A DNA stretch of 64,000 nt from Clostridiales bacterium 1_7_47FAA (GCA_000155435.1 DS990261.1:116544-180543), one strand, 5' to 3'; shown: positions 50,807-59,038, numbered from the stretch's first letter. The notes: generated by a model from the letters alone, not told the origin. Made by a program: numbers and translations.

Positions 50807-50834
50807 AGTATAGCATATATACAAAAAACGGCAA
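50807..50834 (-). promoter_or_regulatory. Toxin promoter, locus C
   Basis: TTGCCG and TATACT, 16-bp spacer, minus strand. The equivalent in locus B has CCTACT in place of TATACT. Confidence 0.6.
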
Positions 50835-51050
50835 CATATTCTTTTATCAGCAGCCCTGCTTCGCAGTCTGCGTGCAGTCTGTTGTAAACTGACCTGAAGA
50901 CTGCTTATAATAACATAAAAAGCCGCAAGTCTGTCGGTATTGCTGGCAGAAGGGGTTCTAACCAGGACGGGCCGTCATTGCGGATCAGGGGTACGGCTGT
51001 GGGTAAGGAAGTGTGGGACGGCTAAAATGAAAGGTACGGAGTAACATATC

Positions 51051-51118
51051 ATGAGGACACTGGGGACAAAGCGCAGATATCCGCATTTGTAATGGGCGGC
51101 ATCTCCATGGCAGGTGGC
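51051..51118 (+). pseudogene. Chimeric relic: ROK gene start joined to ABC permease fragments
   Basis: ATG 51051 and the next seven codons match the ROK gene start (26645). At GGACAAAGCGCA the sequence continues as the ABC permease gene: 51064-51094 is identical to 44644-44674 over 31 bases. A second jump through GGGCGG joins a piece like 44785-44808 (CTCCATGGCAGG). The frame stops at TAA 51090-51092. It is not a gene but the scar of two microhomology-driven joins. Confidence 0.8.
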
Positions 51119-51185
51119 ACAGGCCCGTATCCAGCACTCCTGCGTTCCCGCGTGAAGGATAGGAAAAAACGCTGTGGGTAAAAGA

Positions 51186-51249
51186 ATATTGGACATATTG
51201 CATAAAAATACAAAACTAATTTGTTGCATATTACTTATTGACAGAAGAA
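51186..51249 (+). repeat. 64-bp direct repeat R2 (right border of inserted segment)
   Basis: Second copy of R1. It supplies the TTGACA -35 box of the PTS promoter, whose -10 box lies just outside the repeat. Confidence 0.9.
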
Positions 51250-51267
51250 CTAAAGATTGTTTATACT
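51238..51267 (+). promoter_or_regulatory. Promoter of the PTS operon
   Basis: TTGACA (51238) and TATACT (51262), 18-bp spacer. The transcript starts near 51274 and immediately contains the RAT/terminator. Confidence 0.75.
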
Positions 51268-51286
51268 TAAGGCGCAATTGAAGAGA

Positions 51287-51364
51287 GAGCGTGTTACTGG
51301 TAAAGCAGGCATTAACTATAAAAGGACATTGGACACAGTGTTCTTTATGGTTAATGCCTTTTTT
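51287..51364 (+). promoter_or_regulatory. RAT antiterminator overlapping an intrinsic terminator (LicT/SacY type)
   Basis: GTGTTACTGGTAAAGCAGGC (51291-51310) matches the ribonucleic antiterminator core (TGTTACTG...GCAGGC) bound by BglG/LicT/SacY proteins. Its 3' part overlaps the terminator stem: GGCATTAAC (51308-51316) with GTTAATGCC (51350-51358), then TTTTTT. Binding of the PRD protein encoded at 53903 would keep the terminator open and allow PTS expression. Confidence 0.85.
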
Positions 51365-51484
51365 GTATGGCGCCGCAAATACCGGGGATACGCTGTGAAG
51401 TGCAGGAGCAGGATATGCATGGGTAGGATATGCATATACAGGATGTAGAAGAACAGAGATTGGATTTAGATTGGAGGAAAAAGT

Positions 51485-53737
51485 ATGAAAGACAAGATTT
51501 TTGGTGTACTTCAGCGCGTGGGACGAAGCTTCATGCTGCCCATAGCAGTGCTGCCCGTGGCGGGCCTGCTGCTTGGAATCGGCAGTTCATTTACCAACCC
51601 CACCACCATTGCCACCTATGGACTGGGCAGGATTCTGGGAGACGGAACCGTGCTGAACGCCCTGTTGGTAATCATGAGCAAGGCCGGAAGCGTTATATTT
51701 GACAACCTGCCCATCATATTTGCAGTGGGTGTTGCCATCGGCATGGCCAAGGCGGAGAAGGAGGTTGCGGCCCTTTCCGCCATGATAGCGTTCCTGGTCA
51801 TGCATATGTCAATCAATGCAGTGCTTACCATTTCAGGTAAAATACTTCCGGACGGAAGCATCGCACCGGGGGTCCTGGACGGAACCATTGCATCTGTGTG
51901 CGGCATGCAGACCCTTCAGATGGGAGTGTTCGGCGGTATCATCGTGGGGCTGGGTGTTGCGGCCCTTCACAACCGTTATCATAAGATTGTGCTTCCCAAT
52001 GCGCTTTCATTTTTCGGCGGTTCACGGTTCATTCCCATTATCTCCACCGTGGTATACCTGGGAGTGGGCATCCTGATGTATTTTATCTGGCCTGTGGTGC
52101 AGAACGGGATCTTTGCACTGGGCGGACTGGTGACAGGGACTGGTTATGTGGGTACACTGATTTTTGGCATCATCAAACGCGCCCTGATTCCATTTGGGCT
52201 TCACCATGTATTTTATATGCCCTTCTGGCAGACAGCCGTGGGCGGGACCATGATGATAGACGGGAACCTGATCCAGGGCGGACAGAATATATTCTTTGCA
52301 CAGCTGGCTTCACCGGATGTGGTACATTTCAGCGCGGACGCAACCCGTTATTTTTCCGGTGAGTTCATTTTCATGATATTCGGACTTCCCGGCGCAGCGC
52401 TGGCCATGTACCGGTGTGCAAAGCCGGATAAGAAGAAGGCGGCAGGCGGCCTGCTTCTGTCAGCCGCCCTGACCAGCATGCTGACAGGTATCACGGAACC
52501 CATTGAGTTTTCATTCCTGTTTGTGGCGCCCATGCTGTTTGCGGTCCAGGTAGTGCTGGCCGGAAGCGCCTATATGATTGCCCATATCCTGAACATTGCC
52601 GTGGGACTGACCTTTTCCGGCGGTTTCCTGGATCTGCTGATATTCGGTATCCTTCAGGGAAATGCAAAGACCAGCTGGCTATGGATCCTTCCGGTGGGAG
52701 TCATTTATTTCCTCCTGTATTACTTTATCTTCAGCTTCCTGATTAAGAAGTTCAACCTTAAGACTCCGGGCCGTGAGGATGAAGACGAGGAGACAAAGCT
52801 GTATACAAAAGCCGATGTCAACGCCAGGAAGGCGGCTTCTGCCAGCGGCACGGGTAAGGAGGGTGGAACCGTGGACCCGTTAAGCGCCGAGATTGCAAGA
52901 GGCCTGGGCGGCGCAGGAAATATCACATCCGTGGACTGCTGTGCGACCCGTCTCAGATGTTCGGTGGACGAGGCGGGCCTGGTGGACGAGAAACTGTTAA
53001 AGGCAACAGGGGCAGTGGGCGTCATTAAGAAGGGACAGGGAATCCAGGTGATTTACGGTCCTAATGTAACCGTGATAAAGGCGAACCTGGAACATTTCCT
53101 GGAACATGCGCCTAAGGTGAAGGCAGGAATGACCGCTGAGGGTAACATGGAAGGCGGGAACGGGGCGTCTGAGGCTGTGGATGAGGCTGGTCTGACCGGG
53201 GCTGGCCTGACAGGGGCTGGTCTGACAGGGGATGGTCTGACCGGGGCTGGAACCGGCAAGGGAGGAAACCCTGACAGGAAATTGCCCGGAAGCCATGTCC
53301 TTTGCTCACCGTTTAACGGAAAGGCGGCCTCCATTACCGAGGCAGAGGACGAAGCATTTTCCAGTAAGGCCATGGGGGACGGATATATGGTCATTCCATC
53401 GGATGGGGAGGTGGTTGCGCCGGAGGACTGCGAGGTTGTGTTTGTATTCCCGTCAAAGCATGCAATGGGCCTTAGGAATGAGGATGGCATGGAGTACCTC
53501 CTGCATGTGGGCGTGGACACGGTGAAGCTGGACGGCAAGGGATTTGAGACCTTTGTGACAGATGGACAGAAGGTGAAGAAGGGAAGCAGGCTCATGCATT
53601 TTGACCTGGATTTCATCAAGGCCAATGCGGCGTCTGAAGCTTGTATGGTTGTGTTCACGGGCCTGAAGGAAGGCCAGGAGATACATCTGACCAGGACCGG
53701 GGATGTGAAGGGGCTGGACGAAATCGGGTGGTATTAG
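51485..53737 (+). CDS. PTS transporter EIICBA, glucose/maltose/N-acetylglucosamine family
   Basis: A 750-residue fused sugar permease. Residues about 1-420 form the membrane EIIC domain (start MKDKIFGVLQRVGRSFMLPI; GITEPIEFSFLFVAP is typical). EIIB follows (about 460-545) with its phosphocysteine in DCCATRLRC. The C-terminal EIIA domain (about 595-750) has the phosphohistidine in YLLHVGVDTVKLDG. The EIIB-EIIA linker is a low-complexity stretch of GLTGA pentapeptide repeats. It imports and phosphorylates a glucose-type sugar; specificity is not certain. Expression depends on the RAT upstream and the antiterminator downstream. Confidence 0.93.
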   Translation: MKDKIFGVLQRVGRSFMLPIAVLPVAGLLLGIGSSFTNPTTIATYGLGRILGDGTVLNALLVIMSKAGSVIFDNLPIIFAVGVAIGMAKAEKEVAALSAMIAFLVMHMSINAVLTISGKILPDGSIAPGVLDGTIASVCGMQTLQMGVFGGIIVGLGVAALHNRYHKIVLPNALSFFGGSRFIPIISTVVYLGVGILMYFIWPVVQNGIFALGGLVTGTGYVGTLIFGIIKRALIPFGLHHVFYMPFWQTAVGGTMMIDGNLIQGGQNIFFAQLASPDVVHFSADATRYFSGEFIFMIFGLPGAALAMYRCAKPDKKKAAGGLLLSAALTSMLTGITEPIEFSFLFVAPMLFAVQVVLAGSAYMIAHILNIAVGLTFSGGFLDLLIFGILQGNAKTSWLWILPVGVIYFLLYYFIFSFLIKKFNLKTPGREDEDEETKLYTKADVNARKAASASGTGKEGGTVDPLSAEIARGLGGAGNITSVDCCATRLRCSVDEAGLVDEKLLKATGAVGVIKKGQGIQVIYGPNVTVIKANLEHFLEHAPKVKAGMTAEGNMEGGNGASEAVDEAGLTGAGLTGAGLTGDGLTGAGTGKGGNPDRKLPGSHVLCSPFNGKAASITEAEDEAFSSKAMGDGYMVIPSDGEVVAPEDCEVVFVFPSKHAMGLRNEDGMEYLLHVGVDTVKLDGKGFETFVTDGQKVKKGSRLMHFDLDFIKANAASEACMVVFTGLKEGQEIHLTRTGDVKGLDEIGWY

Positions 53738-53782
53738 GCGGCAGCAGAAATAGGCTGACAGATGGCGTATAGTGATTCAGAG

Positions 53783-53812
53783 TTGTTCTTTCATACCCAA
53801 ATATGCTATAAT
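53783..53812 (+). promoter_or_regulatory. Possible promoter of the antiterminator gene
   Basis: TTGTTC and a perfect TATAAT, 18-bp spacer, in the gap after the PTS gene. It would let the antiterminator be made independently of the RAT-controlled transcript. Confidence 0.5.
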
Positions 53813-53902
53813 TCATTAGGAAAGCATCTGAGACAGTGTGAGATAAAAGCAGGGCATCAGGATTTGGATTAGTATCAGGATATCCGGTATGGGGAGGGAT
53901 AT

Positions 53903-54721
53903 ATGTACCGCATCATAAAGGTTTTGAACAACAACGGAATACTGGTCCTGGATGTGGAGTCACGGCGGGAAGTCATCCTGTTAGGCAACGGTATCGGCTT
54001 CGGGCACAGGACTGGGGAGCGGATTGAATCCACGGGACAGGCAAAACGGTACGAGCTGGTCACGGGTAAGACATCGGCTCTCCAGCAGGTAAACAGTATC
54101 GAACCGGTGTACATTGAAGCTGCCGGCAGGATCATTGAAGAAGCGGAAGGAACCATGGGGGTGTTAAGCCACGATATCCTGATTCCCATGGCGGACCATA
54201 TTGCCCTGGCGGTGAGCCGGGCCAGGGAGGGCCGGGAACTTCCCAATCCCTTCCGGCATGATATCAAGGCGTTATTTTCCAGCGAATACCAATCCGCCAT
54301 GAAGGGCGTTGCTATCATCAGGGAACTGACCGGGGTGACCATATCAGAGGACGAGGTCGGATACATTACCCTTCACATCCATGCGGGCCTGTCAGAGGAA
54401 AATGTTGCGGCTGCCATGGACATGGCGCGGCTGGTACAGGACAGCATGCACCAGATTGAAAGCAGGATGGGATTTAACCTGGCTTCGGATTCGCTGGGAT
54501 ATAACAGGCTGGCAAGCCATGTCCGGTATATGATTGCCAGGGCAAGAAAAGGAGAGCGGGCGGGCCTTGACATGCAGGATTACGCAAGGACCAGCTTCCC
54601 CAAGCCCTATGAGGTGGCGGAGAAAGTGTGCCGGGACATGGAGAAGCGCCTGGGGCTTCCCGTGGCGCCGGAGGAAACTGGCTTTCTGGCAATCCATATA
54701 CAGAGGGTGATGCAGCAATAG
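53903..54721 (+). CDS. BglG/LicT-family PRD transcription antiterminator
   Basis: A 272-residue RNA-binding antiterminator. Residues about 1-55 are the CAT RNA-binding domain (IIKVLNNNGILVLD, LLGNGIGFGHRTGE). Two PRD domains follow, with the regulatory histidines likely in LSHDILIPMADHIALA and YITLHIHAG for PRD1 and FLAIHIQRV for PRD2. When the cognate PTS transports sugar, EIIB no longer phosphorylates PRD1 and the protein binds RAT at 51287-51316 to prevent termination. RBS GGGAGGG. The strong terminator overlaps its stop codon. Confidence 0.92.
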   Translation: MYRIIKVLNNNGILVLDVESRREVILLGNGIGFGHRTGERIESTGQAKRYELVTGKTSALQQVNSIEPVYIEAAGRIIEEAEGTMGVLSHDILIPMADHIALAVSRAREGRELPNPFRHDIKALFSSEYQSAMKGVAIIRELTGVTISEDEVGYITLHIHAGLSEENVAAAMDMARLVQDSMHQIESRMGFNLASDSLGYNRLASHVRYMIARARKGERAGLDMQDYARTSFPKPYEVAEKVCRDMEKRLGLPVAPEETGFLAIHIQRVMQQ

Positions 54722-54770
54722 AGCGTGTCCGGGCATTGATACCTGCCCGGGCACGCTCCTGTTTTCTTTG
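54721..54770 (+). terminator. Terminator of the PTS/antiterminator operon
   Basis: GAGCGTGTCCGGGCA pairs with TGCCCGGGCACGCTC around an 8-nt loop, followed by CTGTTTTCTTT. The last base of the stop codon is the first base of the stem. Confidence 0.85.
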
Positions 54771-54795
54771 ATGATTTTTTCATGATGCTTACTTG

Positions 54796-55710
54796 TCAAT
54801 GAACTGTCCCTGCGCGGTCCGGGCGCTGATGCATGGACGGGCGTTCGGACAGGAACAGGCCGGCAAGGGTTAATGCGATGCCGCATACGGCGGTCATGGT
54901 CACAGGTTCCTTTAATACAAGGGCGGAACTGACCGTGGTAATGACAGGCACCATGTAGATATACACACTGGTCCGGACAGAACCCAGGATTTTAACCGCC
55001 AGGTTCCAGGTGACAAAGCAGAGGGCGGATGCGCCCAAGCCCAGGAACAGCAGGTTGCAGAGGTTTAAGGGGCTTGTGACCTGGCTCAGTGAGACATTGA
55101 AGTCCATCAGGGCCAGCGCCGGGATCATGAAGATAAGCCCATAGAAAAATGTGCGCCGTGTGGTCTGGATCGTGCCGTAGCCAAGGGCGCTTATTTTTTT
55201 GGTCAAAGTGGAATACACGGCCCATATGATGGCGGCGGCAACGGCCAGGATGTCGCCCATTGGATTGATGGACAGGGAACTGCTTCCAAAGCTTAAAAGG
55301 AAGATTCCGGCCATAGCCAGCAGAAAACCGATGAAGAACTGCCTGCCGGGCCGTGTCCCCCCAAGGAACAGGCAGCTGAGGATAGCCGTGAAAAACGGTG
55401 CAATGGAGATGATGACGCCCACATTGGATGCAAGTGTGAAGGTAAGGGCGATATTCTCCAGCAGGTAATACATGGTTATGCCGCACAGGCCTGCCGCCAT
55501 GAACAGCGGCTCCTGTCTGCGTGAATCCAGCTTAAGGGTTCTGGGACACACCAGCCACAGGGCCAGATAGCCCATGACAAAGCGGATGAACAGGATCTCC
55601 ACAGGGGAAAATGTTTCTAACAGTACTTTTGTGGAAATGAACGTGGTTCCCCATATGAGGATGGTGATGAATGCGGCCAGATGGCCTGTGGGTGTTTTAT
55701 CATGATTCAT
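54796..55710 (-). CDS. EamA/DMT-family transporter
   Basis: A 304-residue ten-helix membrane protein made of two EamA repeats (first repeat IWGTTFISTKVLLETFSPVE, second starting around SINPMGDILAVAAAIIWAVYSTL, cited by its ends SINPMG and YSTL). DMT transporters export amino acids or other metabolites. It follows the AraC gene and overlaps it by 11 bp, so the two are co-transcribed and the regulator probably controls the exporter. Its ATG has AAGGAG upstream, inside the AraC gene. Confidence 0.87.
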   Translation of the reverse strand: MNHDKTPTGHLAAFITILIWGTTFISTKVLLETFSPVEILFIRFVMGYLALWLVCPRTLKLDSRRQEPLFMAAGLCGITMYYLLENIALTFTLASNVGVIISIAPFFTAILSCLFLGGTRPGRQFFIGFLLAMAGIFLLSFGSSSLSINPMGDILAVAAAIIWAVYSTLTKKISALGYGTIQTTRRTFFYGLIFMIPALALMDFNVSLSQVTSPLNLCNLLFLGLGASALCFVTWNLAVKILGSVRTSVYIYMVPVITTVSSALVLKEPVTMTAVCGIALTLAGLFLSERPSMHQRPDRAGTVH

Positions 55711-56566
55711 GGTGCGGCTCCTTTTCCGGTTCTTCCGGCTCTGATGCGGTGGTAAATATTTTCTGGTACTGCCTGGGGGTCAGTCCGATGAATTCCTTGA
55801 AGAAATTGGTAAAATGGCTCTGGTCTGAGAATCCGGCCATGGCGGCCGCATCCACGGGAGCAATGCCCTGCTCCAAGAAATGCTTTGCCTTATCAAGGCG
55901 GATGGTCTGCAGATACCGGTAAGGGGATACCCCAATCTGTTTTGTAAAGGAACGGAGCAGATAGGATTTCCCAAAGGTGGTCATGGCTGTCAGCTCGTCA
56001 AGGGATATGTTGTCTGAAAAATGCTCCTCCATATAGGTGCACAGCGACTGTATCTGCGGGTCGGGCCTGGAGATGGTCTCCTCGCTGAAAGGCTCTGCAT
56101 ATTCCTGCAGAAGCTGTTCCAGAAGAAAGAACAGGGACTCCTCCTTTTCCAGTTTGGACGCATGCCTCAGTATGGAGTCATAGAGCGCTGCCACGGACCG
56201 GGTGATGTCGCTGCGGTACACCACATTCTGGGTGAAATACGGGCGGAAGCATTTGCCTGTAATCTCTTTGACGGACTTCTCCATTATCTCAGGCTGGATG
56301 TTTACCGCGCGGTAATCCAGAAGCTCGCCGTCCACCGGCGCGCAGCAGTGGTTATCCCTGGGGTTGAAGAGGATTAAATCCCCGGCGCTTACATCGCATT
56401 CCTGGTTTTTACACCACAGATGGCGTCTGCCTCCCTCCACAAAGCCTATGACATAACATTCATGGAAATGATTGGGGAATTTTTGTACGATACCGCTGAG
56501 CTGGTAAGCTTCCAGCTCTAAGTCACGGTCATAATGGACATGGCGCTGTTCCTGGTTCTGTATCAT
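55700..56566 (-). CDS. AraC-family regulator with cupin sensor domain
   Basis: A 288-residue AraC-type regulator. The N-terminal cupin-like domain (about 10-110; FPNHFHECYVIGFVEGG and GDLILFNPRDNHCCAPV) should bind an effector. The C-terminal double HTH (about 185-285) includes LDELTAMTTFGKSYLLRSF and VDAAAMAGFSDQSHFTNFF. Divergent from kduD with 329 bp between, and co-transcribed with the DMT transporter gene. It may regulate both directions. RBS GGAGGTAA. Confidence 0.88.
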   Translation of the reverse strand: MIQNQEQRHVHYDRDLELEAYQLSGIVQKFPNHFHECYVIGFVEGGRRHLWCKNQECDVSAGDLILFNPRDNHCCAPVDGELLDYRAVNIQPEIMEKSVKEITGKCFRPYFTQNVVYRSDITRSVAALYDSILRHASKLEKEESLFFLLEQLLQEYAEPFSEETISRPDPQIQSLCTYMEEHFSDNISLDELTAMTTFGKSYLLRSFTKQIGVSPYRYLQTIRLDKAKHFLEQGIAPVDAAAMAGFSDQSHFTNFFKEFIGLTPRQYQKIFTTASEPEEPEKEPHHES

Positions 56567-56895
56567 TGCAGATTACCTCCGGTTCTGTCTGGCTGTGTCC
56601 GTCCTGTGGTATCAGGGCTGCCTGGAGCAGTCTTGCACAATTGGCGCTGCCTTGTGCATCTGGTGTTACCCTGTAACTGGCGCTGCCTGGCACACCTGAT
56701 GCCGCCCGTTGCCAGGTGTAGGATAGCTGGTGGGATACGGACATATCATAGTGTAGCATATTTTTGCGGGGATTTCTTGGATGATATGACACTGGGTGAA
56801 AAAAATCTTGATTTTTGTAAGGAATGATGATACTCTAAGGGTAACATATCACACACAGCCAGCTCCTGAACCATCACAATCAGGAGGGCAAACGA
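56567..56895. promoter_or_regulatory. Divergent control region between the AraC gene and kduD
   Basis: Contains two imperfect copies of a ~26-nt direct repeat (GGCGCTGCCT core, at 56640-56665 and 56677-56702) and a possible plus-strand promoter, TTGATT (56808) and TACTCT (56831) with 17-bp spacing. The repeats are candidate AraC-type operator half-sites. No ORF of note. Confidence 0.45.
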
Positions 56896-57657
56896 ATGAA
56901 TTTATTTGATTTAACAGGCAAGAAGGCAATTGTAACAGGCGGAACCAGAGGTCTTGGCTATGGAATGGCTGAAGGGCTGATGGAAGCAGGCGCCGAGGTG
57001 GTCATATTCGGAAGCAGCGAAAAGGTACATGATGTGGCTGCCGGATTGTGCCATAAGGGGCTTAAGTGTCATGGAATCGCAGTGGACCTGGGGGACAGCG
57101 CTGCCAGGGCAGCGGCATTTGACGAGGCGGTTAAGAGTCTGGGCGGTCTTGATATCCTGGTGAACTGCGCCGGAATCCAGAGACGCCACAAAAGTGAGGA
57201 ATTTCCCCTTAACGACCTGGCAGACGTGATGAACGTTAACTTTACTGCCTGCTTTGAGCTTTGCCAGATGGCGGCCCGCGAGTTCATTGCAAAGGAGAAG
57301 CCTGGCAAGATTATCAACATTTCCTCCATGCTGGCATTCTTCGGAGGAATGACCGTACCTGCTTATGCCGCATCCAAGGGCGCAGTGACACAGATGACCA
57401 AGGCATTCTGCAATGAGTGGGCCAGCAAGGGCATCAATGTTAACTGCATTGCTCCGGGATACATGGACACGGAGATGAACACAGCCCTTACAGATCCGGC
57501 GAACCCAAGGTTTGCCGAGATTACCAACCGCATTCCCGCCCGCCGCTGGGGCACACCCGACGACATGAAGGGAACCGTGGTATTCCTGGCATCACCGGCC
57601 TCCGACTACCTGAACGGGGCAGTGATTCCTGTGGATGGGGGATATCTGGTTAAGTAG
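56896..57657 (+). CDS. kduD: 2-deoxy-D-gluconate 3-dehydrogenase family SDR (KduD-like)
   Basis: A 253-residue short-chain dehydrogenase. The NAD-binding TGGTRGLGYGMAE motif is at the N-terminus, NCAGIQRR and the catalytic INISSM serine and YAASKG tyrosine/lysine pair follow, and VDGGYLVK is the C-terminus. The IQRRHKSEEF segment and overall pattern fit KduD, which interconverts 5-keto-4-deoxyuronate products and 2-keto-3-deoxy-gluconate in uronate breakdown. RBS CAGGAGGG. A terminator follows, so it is expressed separately from the next dehydrogenases. Confidence 0.87.
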   Translation: MNLFDLTGKKAIVTGGTRGLGYGMAEGLMEAGAEVVIFGSSEKVHDVAAGLCHKGLKCHGIAVDLGDSAARAAAFDEAVKSLGGLDILVNCAGIQRRHKSEEFPLNDLADVMNVNFTACFELCQMAAREFIAKEKPGKIINISSMLAFFGGMTVPAYAASKGAVTQMTKAFCNEWASKGINVNCIAPGYMDTEMNTALTDPANPRFAEITNRIPARRWGTPDDMKGTVVFLASPASDYLNGAVIPVDGGYLVK

Positions 57658-57694
57658 ATTTTATGTGGACCGCTTATAGTAAATAGAATATACC

Positions 57695-57735
57695 AACACC
57701 GCATTCCGTGCATATGGATGCGGTGTTATTTTTTT
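57695..57735 (+). terminator. Terminator after kduD
   Basis: AACACCGCAT pairs perfectly with ATGCGGTGTT, followed by ATTTTTTT. Confidence 0.9.
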
Positions 57736-57757
57736 ATGCTAAAACTGCCCGTCTGTA

Positions 57758-57786
57758 TTGACATTATGGGTAAAATGTGCTTAAAT
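57758..57786 (+). promoter_or_regulatory. Promoter of the dehydrogenase-IclR operon
   Basis: TTGACA and TTAAAT with 17-bp spacing; the start would be near 57793. Confidence 0.65.
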
Positions 57787-57812
57787 TAAGTCATAACAAC
57801 AAAAAAGGAACA

Positions 57813-57833
57813 TTGTTCCGAAATACGGAACAA
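57813..57833. promoter_or_regulatory. IclR-type operator (perfect palindrome)
   Basis: TTGTTCCG-AAATA-CGGAACAA is a perfect inverted repeat with 8-nt arms. An overlapping GGAACATTGTTCC palindrome extends to its left (57807-57819). The GTTCCGNNNNNCGGAAC form is typical of IclR-family sites. It lies about 20-40 bp after the predicted start, where binding would block elongation; the IclR gene ends the same operon. Confidence 0.75.
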
Positions 57834-57994
57834 TAAGAGCTGGCTGTAAAAATTACCTGTGTGAATGTGTGTTAGATGTGGATGCAACTGAGATGTGGTT
57901 GTAGCTAAGTTTTGGAAAGGGCTGAAATGTAACAAGCATCCGTCAGCCATACGTAGCCAATACAATGTAAATGAAGCAAGGAGGATTACAAATT

Positions 57995-59014
57995 ATGAAG
58001 ACTTTAGTTTATGCAGCGCCGGAAAAAGTGGAAGTCCGTGAAATGCCTGTTCCTGAGCCAAAGGAAGGCCAGGTCAGGATCCGTGTATCTTACTGCGGGA
58101 TCTGCGGATCGGATATCGGGATATTTGCAGGCAAGCATCCGCGTGCAAAGGCTCCCCTGGTACTGGGACATGAGTTTATAGGAACCATTGATGCGGTTAA
58201 CGGAGGGAGCGGTAATTTTAAGGTCGGCGACAGGGTGTCTGCCTATCCCCTTCTTTCCTGCGGACATTGCTTTGCATGTAAGACAGGAATCCCCCATGTG
58301 TGCCAGACCTTAAAGCTCATCGGCATTGACGTGGACGGCGGGATTGCAGAGTATGTGACCTGTGATGAGGATGTGCTGTTTAAGATTGATGAGGCTGTTT
58401 CCGACAAGGCGGCAGCTGTCATTGAGCCTCTGGCCGTCATCGTGCGCACCATGCACCAGGCCAGATTCCAGACCAGGGATACGGCTGCAATCATCGGCGC
58501 AGGCCCTATCGGACTTCTGACTGGCATTGTGTTAAAACATGCAGGCGCTTCCAAGATCATCATCTCGGATGTGGACGACGCAAGGCTTGCCATGTGTAAG
58601 GAATTTGGATTTGAGACAGTGAATGTGAAGAATGAGAGCATGATTGACTATGTGAACCAGGCAACCGGCAACGTGGGAGTGGACGTGGTGTTTGAGTGCA
58701 GCGGCTCTGAGCCGTCAGCCCTGGAAATCACAAAGCTCTGCCGCATTGGAGGCATGATCTGCCTTACGGGCGTACATAAGGTTCCCCATGCAGTGAACCT
58801 TCAGGATGTGAACTTCAAGGAACAGACCCTGGTGGGCAGCCGTGTATACACACTCCGTGAGTTTGGCCAGGCAGTGGAGTATGCAAAGGAGATTGCTCCT
58901 GAGTTAGAGAAGATTGTTACCCATGTTGTTCCGTTAGCTGAGTCTGAGAAGGTCTTTGACCTGATTAAAGACCCCAGTGAGATGACGGTAAAAGTACTGG
59001 TTGACTGCCGGTAA
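57995..59014 (+). CDS. Zinc-dependent medium-chain alcohol/polyol dehydrogenase
   Basis: A 339-residue MDR dehydrogenase. Catalytic zinc ligands are in YCGICGSDIG and LGHEFIG; the structural zinc site has four cysteines in CGHCFACKTGIPHVC. The NAD(P)-binding motif is IIGAGPIGLLTGIVLKHAG. Relatives oxidise sugar acids or polyols (idonate, galactonate, sorbitol, threonine). In this operon with a hydroxyacid dehydrogenase and IclR regulator, a hexonate or uronate derivative is likely. The ATG at 57995 follows AAGGAGG at 57978-57984; the longer frame from 57971 overlaps that site. Confidence 0.88.
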   Translation: MKTLVYAAPEKVEVREMPVPEPKEGQVRIRVSYCGICGSDIGIFAGKHPRAKAPLVLGHEFIGTIDAVNGGSGNFKVGDRVSAYPLLSCGHCFACKTGIPHVCQTLKLIGIDVDGGIAEYVTCDEDVLFKIDEAVSDKAAAVIEPLAVIVRTMHQARFQTRDTAAIIGAGPIGLLTGIVLKHAGASKIIISDVDDARLAMCKEFGFETVNVKNESMIDYVNQATGNVGVDVVFECSGSEPSALEITKLCRIGGMICLTGVHKVPHAVNLQDVNFKEQTLVGSRVYTLREFGQAVEYAKEIAPELEKIVTHVVPLAESEKVFDLIKDPSEMTVKVLVDCR

Positions 59015-59038
59015 TATCAGGAAGGAGAAGGACAGCCC

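Larger units (their letters stand above)
50447..51075. repeat. ~630-bp duplicated segment, copy C
   Basis: Second copy of the segment at 26036-26669, carrying toxin-antitoxin locus C and the ROK gene leader with its first codons. Overall similarity is high with scattered substitutions. It ends abruptly at GACAAAGCGCA, where the sequence switches to a fragment of the ABC permease gene. Confidence 0.9.

Noticed and set aside
56686..56703. Possible third sigma-54 promoter (TGGCAC-N5-ATGCC)
   Set aside because: The -12 element has two mismatches, it lies inside a direct repeat, and no sigma-54 activator is adjacent.
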